From an uncultured Bacilli bacterium (lineage in GTDB: Bacteria; Bacillota_I; Bacilli_A; RF39; UBA660): a stretch of DNA of 59,383 bases. The stretch covers positions 1 through 59,383 of the forward strand of contig CANRCX010000008.1 of the NCBI GenBank assembly GCA_947629235.1, in the 5' to 3' direction. Of the stretch, positions 48,143 to 57,882 are shown one piece after another (position 1 is the first letter of the stretch; each line of letters opens with the position of its first letter). The translations under genes and the position numbers were made by a program. The notes below the pieces were generated by a model. The model was given only the letters and a program-made list of their open reading frames with translations, was not told the origin of the DNA and did not search any database.

Positions 48143-51082
48143 CTAATTTTCTAATTTAACACTAACTATTTTACTTACTCCACTCTCTTGCATTGTAATT
48201 CCATATAACTTATCTAAGAATTCCATAGTTTTCTTTTTATGAGTAATTATCAATAATTGCGTTTTATTTTTATAATTTTCTAAGTATTCACCAAATACAG
48301 TAGCATTATTTTCATCAAGTGCAGACTCAACTTCATCTAATATTACAAAAGGTACATGTTCTAAATTCATAATTGAGAATAATAAACTAATAGCAGTCAT
48401 TGTTCTTTCTCCACCAGAAAGTAAACTTAATGGCTTTTCATTCTTTCCAGGTGGTACCGCGATAATATCAATACCAGTTTCTAATATATTATCAGGGTCT
48501 GTTAATTCTAAATGAGCAGATCCACCTTTAAATAATGTTTTAAACACTTTTCCAAATTCTACATTTATATTTTCAAATGTTTCTTTAAATTTATCTACCA
48601 TTACTGTATCCATATCATTTATAATACTTAGTAAATCATTTTCACTTTGTTCTAAATCTTCTTTCTGTTTAGTTAAGAAATTAACTCTTTTAGATATTCT
48701 TTCATATTCTTCAATTGATCCTAAATTAACTTCTCCTAAAGATTTAATTTTCTTTCTTAATGTAGTAACTTTTTCACGAGCAACATCTTCATCTATTTCA
48801 AGTAAATATTCTCTTTTAGCTCTTTCATAGCCTAAACTATAGTCTTCACTAAGTCTATTTAATAAATTATCTAAATTCATATTTAATTTAGTAATACTTA
48901 TTTCTAATGAATTAATTTTATTACTTAAATTATTATATTCACTATTTTGTTTTTTAATAGCTGTTTCTAAATCAGTTAATGTACTATTTAAATCTAATTT
49001 TTCTTTAGTTAACATTTCAAGAGTTTTTTCAAGTTCAATTTTCTTTTGTTCATGCTTATAATATTCATTTATTACTTTATCTAATTCTTTATCAAGAGAC
49101 TTATCAGTTAAATTACTAATTTCATTTTTAACCATATTGTATTCATTATTTGTTGTTTCATATAAATGTTGTTTACTTTTAATACTCTCTTCATTTTTAA
49201 TATTTTCTATATTTAATTTATAAATATTATCATTTATAATTCTTAAATCATCTTCTATTTTATTTTGTTTTTCTTCTAATGATTTAATATCATTATTTGT
49301 AATATCAATTAAAGATTTAAGTTTTTCAAGTTCATATTTATCAGTAATATATGAATTATTTGTTTTTAGGCTACCACCAGTCATACTTCCACCAACATGT
49401 ATAAGTTCACCATCTAATGATATTACTCTATATCTATGATTTATTTTTTTACTAATAATAGTTGCTTGAGATAAATTGTTTGATACAATTATATTTCCAA
49501 GTTGATTCATTATAATGTTGTAATATTTATGATCATAACTTACTAAGTCACTTGCTACTGCGATGAAACCATTTATTGATGAAACTGTCCTTAATGTTTC
49601 AGGATCAACACTTTTTGGTTTAATAACATTAAGTGGAAAGAATGTAGCTCTTCCTTTATTATGTCTTTTTAAATAATCAATTGCTTCTTTAGCACACTCT
49701 TCATCTTCTGTTATTATATTATTAGAAGATGCTCCAAGTGCTACATCTAACATACATGCATATTCTTCTTTAGTATCAATAACATTTCCAAGAATATTAT
49801 GTATACCCCTTAATGTAGGACATTCTAGTACACTTCTTACACTATAAGGTACTTTATTTAATGATGATATATTTGCTTCAAGTACATCTATTTTGTTATT
49901 TATATCAAATAGACTTTTTCTTTTAGAATTTAAATCAAATTTAATCTTTTCAAGTTCTTTATTTGATTCATTATAATCATTAGTGTAAGATAATAATTTA
50001 TTTTTTATATTTTCTTTTGTTTCATTACATAATTTAATATCAGATACTATTTCAGTAAGATTATTTTTAATTAACCCTTCTCTATCTTTTAAATTAATTA
50101 AATTTTCTTTTACTGCATTATTTTCTTTATCATATTTATTTCTTTCAGTCATTAATGTCTTTTTATTACTTAAATCCATTAAACTTTCATTAATATTAAA
50201 TATTTCATTACTAGTAGATTTAATTTTTTCATCTATATTTAATATTTTAACTTTAATTTTTTCTACATTAGTACTATCTTCAGTATTATTAGATGATAAC
50301 TTTGATAATTCTTCTTCTAATTCAAGTTTAGTTTTAGTATCATTTTCAAGTTCTGTGTTATATGTAGTTATATCTTTAGCAATTAAAGCTATTTCAACAC
50401 TTTCAAGTTCATTTAATGCATTTTTATATTCTGTTGCTTTTTTAGCTTCATTTTCAAGTGGAGCTAAGTTTTCACTATTTTCACTAATAATTAAGTTAAT
50501 TCTATCTATATTTTCATGAGTTTTAGATAATTTAGATAAAGTTTCTTCTTTTCTTTTTTTATACTTTAATACACCAGCTGCATCTTCAAATATAACTCTC
50601 CTATCTTCTGGTTTTTCACTTAATATTTGATCTATTTTATTTTGTGGAATTATATTAAATGATTCTCTACTTGACATAGAATCTAAAAACAAATTTGTTA
50701 TATCTTTAAGTCTACATTTATCATTATTTATATAATATTCATTTTCTCCTGTTTTATAAACTATTCTTTTAATTGATACTTCATTATAATCTATATTAAG
50801 TGTTCTATCACTATTATCAAATACAATAGCAACACTTGCAAAGTTAGCAGGCATTCTAGAAGTAGAACCACTAAATATAACATCACTCATATTGTTACTT
50901 CCACGCAAAGACTTGATACTTTGTTCTCCAAGTACCCATTTAATAGCATCAACTATATTACTTTTACCACTTCCATTAGGTCCAACAATACCTGTGAATG
51001 TAGGATCAAGTTCAATAGTAATTTTATCTGCAAAACTTTTAAATCCATGAATTTTAATTTCTTTTATATACATAAATTTCAC
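48143..51082 (-). CDS. smc: chromosome segregation ATPase SMC
   Basis: IHGFKSFADK, GPNGSGKSNIVDAIKWVLGEQ, hinge GGSMTGGS, LSGGERTMTAISLLFS, ILDEVESALDENN. Confidence 0.95.
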   Translation of the reverse strand: MKFMYIKEIKIHGFKSFADKITIELDPTFTGIVGPNGSGKSNIVDAIKWVLGEQSIKSLRGSNNMSDVIFSGSTSRMPANFASVAIVFDNSDRTLNIDYNEVSIKRIVYKTGENEYYINNDKCRLKDITNLFLDSMSSRESFNIIPQNKIDQILSEKPEDRRVIFEDAAGVLKYKKRKEETLSKLSKTHENIDRINLIISENSENLAPLENEAKKATEYKNALNELESVEIALIAKDITTYNTELENDTKTKLELEEELSKLSSNNTEDSTNVEKIKVKILNIDEKIKSTSNEIFNINESLMDLSNKKTLMTERNKYDKENNAVKENLINLKDREGLIKNNLTEIVSDIKLCNETKENIKNKLLSYTNDYNESNKELEKIKFDLNSKRKSLFDINNKIDVLEANISSLNKVPYSVRSVLECPTLRGIHNILGNVIDTKEEYACMLDVALGASSNNIITEDEECAKEAIDYLKRHNKGRATFFPLNVIKPKSVDPETLRTVSSINGFIAVASDLVSYDHKYYNIIMNQLGNIIVSNNLSQATIISKKINHRYRVISLDGELIHVGGSMTGGSLKTNNSYITDKYELEKLKSLIDITNNDIKSLEEKQNKIEDDLRIINDNIYKLNIENIKNEESIKSKQHLYETTNNEYNMVKNEISNLTDKSLDKELDKVINEYYKHEQKKIELEKTLEMLTKEKLDLNSTLTDLETAIKKQNSEYNNLSNKINSLEISITKLNMNLDNLLNRLSEDYSLGYERAKREYLLEIDEDVAREKVTTLRKKIKSLGEVNLGSIEEYERISKRVNFLTKQKEDLEQSENDLLSIINDMDTVMVDKFKETFENINVEFGKVFKTLFKGGSAHLELTDPDNILETGIDIIAVPPGKNEKPLSLLSGGERTMTAISLLFSIMNLEHVPFVILDEVESALDENNATVFGEYLENYKNKTQLLIITHKKKTMEFLDKLYGITMQESGVSKIVSVKLEN

Positions 51083-51190
51083 CTGCTACTATTTAACTAA
51101 TAATAATTATATCACAAAGAAATAAAATACAAAAGAAAAAGTACATAATTAAACTAAATTATGTACTAAAATAAATATTAAAATTAATAA

Positions 51191-52642
51191 TTAATTATCC
51201 CTATTTAATATAGCCATTTTATCTTCTGAAACTAATAAATAATGTCCATAATCTACATTATATGCACTTAAATATGAAATATTTTTTTCACGATCATTAA
51301 GAATTAATAGTTCAGATCTTTCAGATAATAAATATTTTTTCATATTATTTTTAATATTATCCATATATTCATTATCATTTGATAATTTGTCTTTATCAAT
51401 ATAAATATAATTTAAGAATGGGTTTGAACTATCTGTATAATCAACATATGCAAGAATATAATATGAATTATTTGGTTCCATTATAATATAGTCATATAAT
51501 GATTCACATTCAAATACAATAGAATAATTAGTATTTAAATTAGTGAAAACTAAATTATCATCATCATTCATTTTTAAACTAAATTTATAGTCTTCTTGTA
51601 CAGGAGTAACATTTTCATTAAATTCTAAATTATTTTCATCAGTACTATCTGATAATGTTACAATTGGCTTAGTATAATTAATATAATATTCTTCATAATT
51701 ATCACGTGTTATTGAATAATTTTTAATACTTATACTATCAAAATAATATTCATTTCCAAATTTTGTAGTTGCAAGACCAGATAATATTGTAAATATCATA
51801 CAAAATACAATTCCAATACCAGAACATAGAATTACTGATCCTTTTTTAGGTTTAGCATCAATATCTTTGATATAAGGAATTAAATTTAATAATTCTGCTG
51901 CAACCATTAATATTGAAAAAATAGCACCTACAATTGTAAAAGAAGAAACAGATTCTATTGTTGCACTTACAGGTGCAACATCACTTAAAAATATTGAAAA
52001 ATCCCATAAACCATGAAGTACAACAACTGACCATATATTTTTTGTTTTATAATAAATTAAACCAAAAACAATTCCAGTTCCTGCTGCACTTATAACTTGT
52101 ATAATAGTTTGTGGTACAGACTGACCCATAGAATATATATTTCCTAAGTGTATTAGTCCAAATATTATTCCACTAACAAAAATTGAATACCAAACGCCCT
52201 TTTTAGTATCACCAAATCTTTCTAAAAATTCATTTAATAACCAACCACGACATAAGAATTCTTCAGCAACACCTACAAAAAAGCATCCAACTATTAAATT
52301 TATAATTGAAAGTCCACCCTTAAAGCCTTGAGAAGCAACTCCAGATATTAATGTTAATATAATAAATCCAAATATATAATACAATCCATAAAATAGACCT
52401 TTTGTGAATTTTTCACGCTTTTGTGTAAATACATAAGAATTTTTAAATAAAAGCATAACTATTAATACTAAAGATGCTAAAACAGCTTCAGTTATAACTA
52501 AATTTCCTTGAGGATAATTAGTTATAGCTTCTAATATTATACCTGAGCCATAACCCCAAATAATTAATTCAGTGATAATTATAAAGACAATAAGCATCAA
52601 TATAGTATATAAAACTATATTAGGTTTCTTTTTATTCTTCAC
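51191..52642 (-). CDS. CPBP family intramembrane metalloprotease
   Basis: GVAEEFLCRGWLL (EExxxR), FGLIHLGN, VVLHGLWDFS. Confidence 0.85.
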   Translation of the reverse strand: MKNKKKPNIVLYTILMLIVFIIITELIIWGYGSGIILEAITNYPQGNLVITEAVLASLVLIVMLLFKNSYVFTQKREKFTKGLFYGLYYIFGFIILTLISGVASQGFKGGLSIINLIVGCFFVGVAEEFLCRGWLLNEFLERFGDTKKGVWYSIFVSGIIFGLIHLGNIYSMGQSVPQTIIQVISAAGTGIVFGLIYYKTKNIWSVVVLHGLWDFSIFLSDVAPVSATIESVSSFTIVGAIFSILMVAAELLNLIPYIKDIDAKPKKGSVILCSGIGIVFCMIFTILSGLATTKFGNEYYFDSISIKNYSITRDNYEEYYINYTKPIVTLSDSTDENNLEFNENVTPVQEDYKFSLKMNDDDNLVFTNLNTNYSIVFECESLYDYIIMEPNNSYYILAYVDYTDSSNPFLNYIYIDKDKLSNDNEYMDNIKNNMKKYLLSERSELLILNDREKNISYLSAYNVDYGHYLLVSEDKMAILNRDN

Positions 52643-52644
52643 TT

Positions 52645-53028
52645 TTATTCGCCTTTCTCCATTTGATCATCTGTTAAATATACATCAGGAATTACCATAT
52701 CTTGACCCATTACTTTACAAGTAGCTGTACCATCTCCATTATCAACACAATCTTGAGCATTTTTATATGCTGAAAATCCTACTAAAGCAAAGCATAATAA
52801 TATAGCTGAAATAATTCCAATAATAATTCCTGCAATAGATAATCCTTTTGCATCTTTTTTAGCAATAAATCCTAAAACTACACTTACAATTGCTAATAAT
52901 AAGGCAACTACTACTATAATTTCAGCAGTTGTTAAATCTGCTGGACTAAGTAAAAGTGGTATTAAAGAAACAATTGAAAGAACTAAAGATGCAATACCAA
53001 GATTCTTTTTATTCTTCATCATATTCAC
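52645..53028 (-). CDS. DUF4190-like small membrane protein
   Basis: LGIASLVLSIVSL..., SVVLGFIAKKDAKGLSIAGIIIGIIS. Confidence 0.65.
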   Translation of the reverse strand: MNMMKNKKNLGIASLVLSIVSLIPLLLSPADLTTAEIIVVVALLLAIVSVVLGFIAKKDAKGLSIAGIIIGIISAILLCFALVGFSAYKNAQDCVDNGDGTATCKVMGQDMVIPDVYLTDDQMEKGE

Positions 53029-53201
53029 CTACCTTTCTTTACAAGATGAAGACTTAAATGCAATTAAACAAGAATAATAATAAATTACTACAAAAGTATA
53101 AATGCTACTATCACTTATCTTGTAATTTAATTATATTTTATTTTTTGACTTTTGGCAATATTTTAAAAACAAATAAAAATAGTTAATTATTAAATTAACT
53201 A

Positions 53202-53858
53202 TCATTTAGCTCTTTTCATATATGCAATTTTAGCTGCATTTTGTTCTGCTTCTTTTTTAGATCCACCATGTGCTTTTCCAAATACAAGACCATCTATTAT
53301 AACTTCAACTTCAAAATCTTTTTTATGAGCTGGTCCACTTTCGTTTATTAATTTATACTCCACACTCTTCTTTACTGTCTGTACACTTTCTTGTAATAAA
53401 CTTTTATAATCCATTAAAAAATCTTCTTTTCTAATTATATATGGAACTATTAATTCATTAAATATTTTTTTAACAGCATCAAGTCCTTTTTCTAAATAAA
53501 CTACTGCCATTAATGCTTCAAATACATCTGCTATTATTGTTTTATTAGCTTCATCTATTCCATTACCAAGTAAAATATACTTTTTTAAATTAATTTCTTT
53601 AGAATATTCATATAATGCATTTTCACACACATATAAACTTCTAAGTTTACTCATTTTACCTTCTTCATAATCAGTATTATTATATAAATAATCACTACAT
53701 ACAATTTCAAGTACTGCATCTCCTAAATACTCAAGTCTTTCATAAGATTCAGTATTATGTTCATTAGAATAACTAGAATGTGTAAGAGCAACTTTAAGTA
53801 ATTTATCATTTTCAATTATAATTCCATATTCTTTAAAAATTTCTTTCATATCTATCAC
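53202..53858 (-). CDS. rnc: ribonuclease III (start may be ATG at 53849)
   Basis: YERLEYLGDAVLEIVCSDYLY, ADVFEALMAVVYLEKG, dsRBD GGSKKEAEQNAAKIA. Confidence 0.93.
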   Translation of the reverse strand: MIDMKEIFKEYGIIIENDKLLKVALTHSSYSNEHNTESYERLEYLGDAVLEIVCSDYLYNNTDYEEGKMSKLRSLYVCENALYEYSKEINLKKYILLGNGIDEANKTIIADVFEALMAVVYLEKGLDAVKKIFNELIVPYIIRKEDFLMDYKSLLQESVQTVKKSVEYKLINESGPAHKKDFEVEVIIDGLVFGKAHGGSKKEAEQNAAKIAYMKRAK

Positions 53859-53862
53859 TATA

Positions 53863-53902
53863 AAAATTATACCACGTATTTAATAACTTATCTATTTATT
53901 TT
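53863..53902 (-). repeat. 40-bp duplicated promoter segment, copy 1 (upstream of rnc)
   Basis: Identical to 54145-54184; minus strand carries TGGTATAAT (extended -10). Confidence 0.9.
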
Positions 53903-53910
53903 ATATTAAT

Positions 53911-54111
53911 CTATGCTAAGAATTTTCCTATAGCATATCCAATTTCATATAATAACATTAAAATAGAATTAATTGCTATAATAATAAATACTATCTTCCA
54001 AAATGGATTATTATATTTTTTAATAAGTTTTTCTAAATCCCTTAAAGCTTTTAAATCTTCTTCATTAATTTTTACATTTGTTTCTTTTTCTTCTTTTTTT
54101 ACTTCTTTCAT
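53911..54111 (-). CDS. small single-TM protein, 66 aa
   Basis: ORF with AGAAAGGT RBS; charged N-terminus plus TM. Confidence 0.65.
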   Translation of the reverse strand: MKEVKKEEKETNVKINEEDLKALRDLEKLIKKYNNPFWKIVFIIIAINSILMLLYEIGYAIGKFLA

Positions 54112-54144
54112 ATTTTATTTCTTTTTTATTTTTACCTTTCTTAT

Positions 54145-54184
54145 AAAATTATACCACGTATTTAATAACTTATCTATTTATTTT
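54145..54184 (-). repeat. 40-bp duplicated promoter segment, copy 2
   Basis: aaaattataccacgtatttaataacttatctatttatttt, identical to copy 1. Confidence 0.9.
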
Positions 54185-54211
54185 TAATTAGAAATATATT
54201 ATAATAAATAT

Positions 54212-54430
54212 ATGAAAAAAATATTAATTAGTTTAATAAATTTATATCAAATCACTCCACTACATACTCATTCTTGTTGTAGATTTACACCAAGTTGTAG
54301 TGAATATATGAAAGAGTGCATAAATATATATGGTATTAAAGGAATATTAAAAGGAATAAAAAGAATACTTAGGTGTCATCCTTTTGGTAAGATTGGATAT
54401 GACCCAGTAATTAAGGGAGATGAATTATGA
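54212..54430 (+). CDS. yidD: membrane protein insertion efficiency factor
   Basis: [45 protein letters not shown]. Confidence 0.92.
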   Translation: MKKILISLINLYQITPLHTHSCCRFTPSCSEYMKECINIYGIKGILKGIKRILRCHPFGKIGYDPVIKGDEL

Positions 54431-55284
54431 AAAAGTTATTAGTGTTATTTACATCAATGTTTTTATTAGTAGGATGTGAATTCAAAGAAGATTTTAGTGA
54501 TACATATATTTACACTACTTTGTATCCAATTGAATATGCAACTAAAGCTTTATATAGTGATTATGCTACTATTCAAAATGTATATCCAAATGGAGCTGAT
54601 ATTAATTATAAAATTACTGATAAAAGAAAAGAAACTTTTTCTAAAGCAGAAACATTTATTTATTCAGGTGTAGCTGGTGAAGCAACTCTTGCTAAAGATG
54701 TAGTCAATCTAAATAAAAATATTCAATTAATTGATGCTACTAAATATATACCAACTAATTCTAAAATAGCAAGTGTATGGATAGATCCATCAAATTATTT
54801 AAGACTTTGTAATAATATAAAATCTAATTTAATTAATTATACAGATAATGTATATATAAAAGAATCTATTGAAAGTAAATATAAAGAATTAAATGAAAAA
54901 ATAAGTGAACTTGATGTTCAACTTTATGATATAGGTAAAAATGGTAATTATAATACAATACTTACTACTAATAGTGCTCTTAATTATTTAACTAAATATA
55001 ATATTAATGTTATATCATTAGATACAGATAATACAACAATAGATAAAGCATATTCTGATGCTAGAAAATTAATATCAAATAAGAGTATTCAATATATTTA
55101 TTATCTTGAAGGTGATAAATTAAACCCTACACAAGAAAAATTAATTAGCGACAATTCATTAATTAAAGTAGAATTAAATGATATGTTTTCATTAACTGAT
55201 CAAGAAAGAGAAGAAAATAAAGATTATTTAACAATAATGAATGAAATAATAGAAAATTATAAAAAAGAACTATTTAAAAATTAA
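54427..55284 (+). CDS. ZnuA-like (cluster A-I) ABC substrate-binding lipoprotein lacking canonical metal ligands
   Basis: Lipobox [54 protein letters not shown] align with ZnuA landmarks; ATGA overlap with yidD. Confidence 0.7.
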   Translation: MKKLLVLFTSMFLLVGCEFKEDFSDTYIYTTLYPIEYATKALYSDYATIQNVYPNGADINYKITDKRKETFSKAETFIYSGVAGEATLAKDVVNLNKNIQLIDATKYIPTNSKIASVWIDPSNYLRLCNNIKSNLINYTDNVYIKESIESKYKELNEKISELDVQLYDIGKNGNYNTILTTNSALNYLTKYNINVISLDTDNTTIDKAYSDARKLISNKSIQYIYYLEGDKLNPTQEKLISDNSLIKVELNDMFSLTDQEREENKDYLTIMNEIIENYKKELFKN

Positions 55285-55305
55285 TAGAAATATCTATTAA
55301 TTTTT
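55277..55305. terminator. bidirectional terminator
   Basis: AAAAATTAATAGA-AATA-TCTATTAATTTTT. Confidence 0.75.
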
Positions 55306-56487
55306 ATTTTTTAAAACTAATTTTTGAGTAATAATTTCATTTATTTTAACGTCACTTCTTTTACTTATTGCAGGGTTTTCTTTATTTTCAAATAATATAC
55401 TAAAATTCTTAATTAATTCTATATATTTATCATTAAACATACGCTCTAATAAATCATTATATTCTTCAGAGTATGTTGATAATAAAAACCATTTAATAAA
55501 ATCAACATCTGCATTTTCAAAAATATTACATCCATTTTTTAATATAGCATTTTTTCTTCTATATTTAATATCAGCACATGCATCCTTTATATTTAATGCA
55601 TCCCTACCCTTATGATAAGAAATTATTAAAGTTAATGCTTCTACTAATGCTTCTTCTAATGCATATTGATAATTTAAAAAGAAATAAGCTTTTCTTACAT
55701 CATCATAATTTTTAATACCTTTATTATTTGTATATAAATTAATGATACCATATACATTATTTAAAGAATTCAATTTATAATCTGGTATAACTTTATCTGC
55801 TTCTACATCATACTTATCTAAATAATTTATTACTTTTGTATATAGATTATAAAAATTATTTTCATATTTAATATTACTTAAATTATATACTTTATATTCA
55901 TTAAATATTTTATCATAAACATAAACACTAATATATTTATATCTATCAACTATTTTTAATATAATCATATATTTATCTTCATAACATTCATTATAATAAT
56001 CAAATAATATTCTTTCACATTCATCATATATTTTTTTGTATTCAGATTTTAATAAATAATATTTTTTTAAATTATCATAATAAAATATATTATTACCATC
56101 TTTTAACATTAAATCTCTATTTGAATGTAACATTTCATGAATAATAGTTTCACCTAAATCTTTTATAATATATTTTTTACCTAATTTATTTTCACTATTT
56201 AATAAGTTTTCTATATAACAAGGTAATATTATTATTCTATTATTACCTGTTTTATCATTATTATCTTCATAATAAGCTAAATCTTTTGTATTTTTTTTAT
56301 TTAATTTATCATTATAATCAATTACTATATCAATATTATATAAATGATTAAATGCATCTTTATTTATATTTAATAAATCAAAAAAATGTTTAAGTGAAAA
56401 GACTGCATATTCTCTTGCAGAATATACATAACTATATATAATAGCATCACTATATTTAGTTTTATTTTCTCCTTCAACTTTTATCAT
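55297..56487 (-). CDS. predicted HExxH metallopeptidase, paralog 1
   Basis: GETIIHEMLHSNRDLMLK; EEALVEALTLIISYH; similar to the 56504 ORF throughout. Confidence 0.65.
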   Translation of the reverse strand: MIKVEGENKTKYSDAIIYSYVYSAREYAVFSLKHFFDLLNINKDAFNHLYNIDIVIDYNDKLNKKNTKDLAYYEDNNDKTGNNRIIILPCYIENLLNSENKLGKKYIIKDLGETIIHEMLHSNRDLMLKDGNNIFYYDNLKKYYLLKSEYKKIYDECERILFDYYNECYEDKYMIILKIVDRYKYISVYVYDKIFNEYKVYNLSNIKYENNFYNLYTKVINYLDKYDVEADKVIPDYKLNSLNNVYGIINLYTNNKGIKNYDDVRKAYFFLNYQYALEEALVEALTLIISYHKGRDALNIKDACADIKYRRKNAILKNGCNIFENADVDFIKWFLLSTYSEEYNDLLERMFNDKYIELIKNFSILFENKENPAISKRSDVKINEIITQKLVLKNKN

Positions 56488-56503
56488 TTTTTTGCTCCAT
56501 AAA

Positions 56504-57628
56504 TTATTTTAATCTTCTATATACAATTTCGTCAATACTAAATTCATCATATAAACTTCTTTTTGATTGTAAATCATATCTATAAATATTATAAAATGAT
56601 TTAACTAATCTTAAATAATCGTTTAAAAATGTTTTTTCTAAAACATTATTATATTCATCTTGATAAGAAGATAAAAGAAAATCAGAAATAAACTTTTCTT
56701 TAGCTTTAGAAATTATTTTAATAGCATTCAAAATTGATGGATCAGTCCATCTATTACGAGCATTTGTACAAAATTCATCTATATCTAAACTATTTTTTTC
56801 TCTATGATAATACATTAACATTGCGATTGTTTCTATTAAAGCTTCTTCTAAATATTTTTGATATTTAATTAAATAGCTTGAGAGTGCTATTTCTTCTGTA
56901 TTAAATGACCCATTAATAGGATATATACCAGTTATTTCATATATTTCTTCATCATTAAAATTTTTATAATTATAAATACTTTTAATTGGTTCTATATTAT
57001 TACTAATAATATAATTTATTATATCTTTATAAGATTTATTTATATTTTTATAGTTAATATTTAAGTCATTTAATTTATATATTTCAAAACTTCTTCTTTC
57101 TTTATTATAAATATATACATATGAATAATCTTTAAAATTACTAATTTTTAATATTTTATATTTATTATTTAATCTTTTATTTTCTAAAAGATTAAATAGT
57201 TCATGATAAAGTTTTTTATCTTCATTACTAAGAGAATTATAATCAATATAATCATCTATATTTGCATAATTAATTTCTGTTTTTAATAATACATCTCTAT
57301 TAGCATGTAATTTTTCATGAATAAGAGTTACTACTAAGTCATTTAATGAATCACTTTCTTCAATATAATTTCCATCTATTACAATTCTATTTTTATTATG
57401 TTTTTCATCTGTAGTAAATTCGTAATGTGCAACTTCATCTTTTTTTATGATATTTCCATATCCAATTATAATATCAATATTATATAAATGTTTAAATAAA
57501 TTAGAATCATATCCTAATAATTCAAAGAAATGAGAAATAATATTATTTGAAATATTGTTAGCTTCTTTTACTCTTTGAATTAATTCTTTACTATTTTCTT
57601 CTCTTTCTTTAGGAAAAAATTTTATCAT
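56504..57628 (-). CDS. predicted HExxH metallopeptidase, paralog 2
   Basis: VVTLIHEKLHANRDVLLK; EEALIETIAMLMYYH. Confidence 0.65.
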   Translation of the reverse strand: MIKFFPKEREENSKELIQRVKEANNISNNIISHFFELLGYDSNLFKHLYNIDIIIGYGNIIKKDEVAHYEFTTDEKHNKNRIVIDGNYIEESDSLNDLVVTLIHEKLHANRDVLLKTEINYANIDDYIDYNSLSNEDKKLYHELFNLLENKRLNNKYKILKISNFKDYSYVYIYNKERRSFEIYKLNDLNINYKNINKSYKDIINYIISNNIEPIKSIYNYKNFNDEEIYEITGIYPINGSFNTEEIALSSYLIKYQKYLEEALIETIAMLMYYHREKNSLDIDEFCTNARNRWTDPSILNAIKIISKAKEKFISDFLLSSYQDEYNNVLEKTFLNDYLRLVKSFYNIYRYDLQSKRSLYDEFSIDEIVYRRLK

Positions 57629-57688
57629 AATAACCCCCTTTTAAATTTAGTACATTGTATCATATTACACATAAAAAGTCAAAAAAAA

Positions 57689-57709
57689 GATACTTTTTTT
57701 AAAGTATCT
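57689..57709. terminator. hairpin adjacent to the left end of the IS element
   Basis: AGATACTTT-TTTT-AAAGTATCT flanked by A- and T-runs. Confidence 0.6.
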
Positions 57710-57725
57710 CAGACTGTTGACAAAT
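57709..57725 (+). repeat. IS left terminal inverted repeat
   Basis: TCAGACTGTTGACAAAT, perfect inverted match to 59367-59383. Confidence 0.93.
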
Positions 57726-57773
57726 GAAAATTTGAAAATAGTCTTTTTAAATTAAAAAAAATATATTATAATG

Positions 57774-57826
57774 AAAAAGTAAGGTTGCTTTATTATTCCT
57801 AAAAAAGCTTACAAACCTTACTTTTT
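57774..57826 (+). terminator. hairpin inside the IS upstream of the transposase
   Basis: AAAAAGTAAGGTT (57774-57786) / AACCTTACTTTTT (57814-57826) followed by T-run. Confidence 0.7.
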
Positions 57827-57882
57827 TTATGGAAATTTGATATAATAAATATAGGAATAATAAAGAAAGTAAGTGATGAAAA

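Noticed and set aside
54476-54673. 65-aa ORF overlapping the ZnuA-like gene in another frame
   Set aside because: Overlaps a lipoprotein gene with clear lipobox and translational coupling; no independent support.
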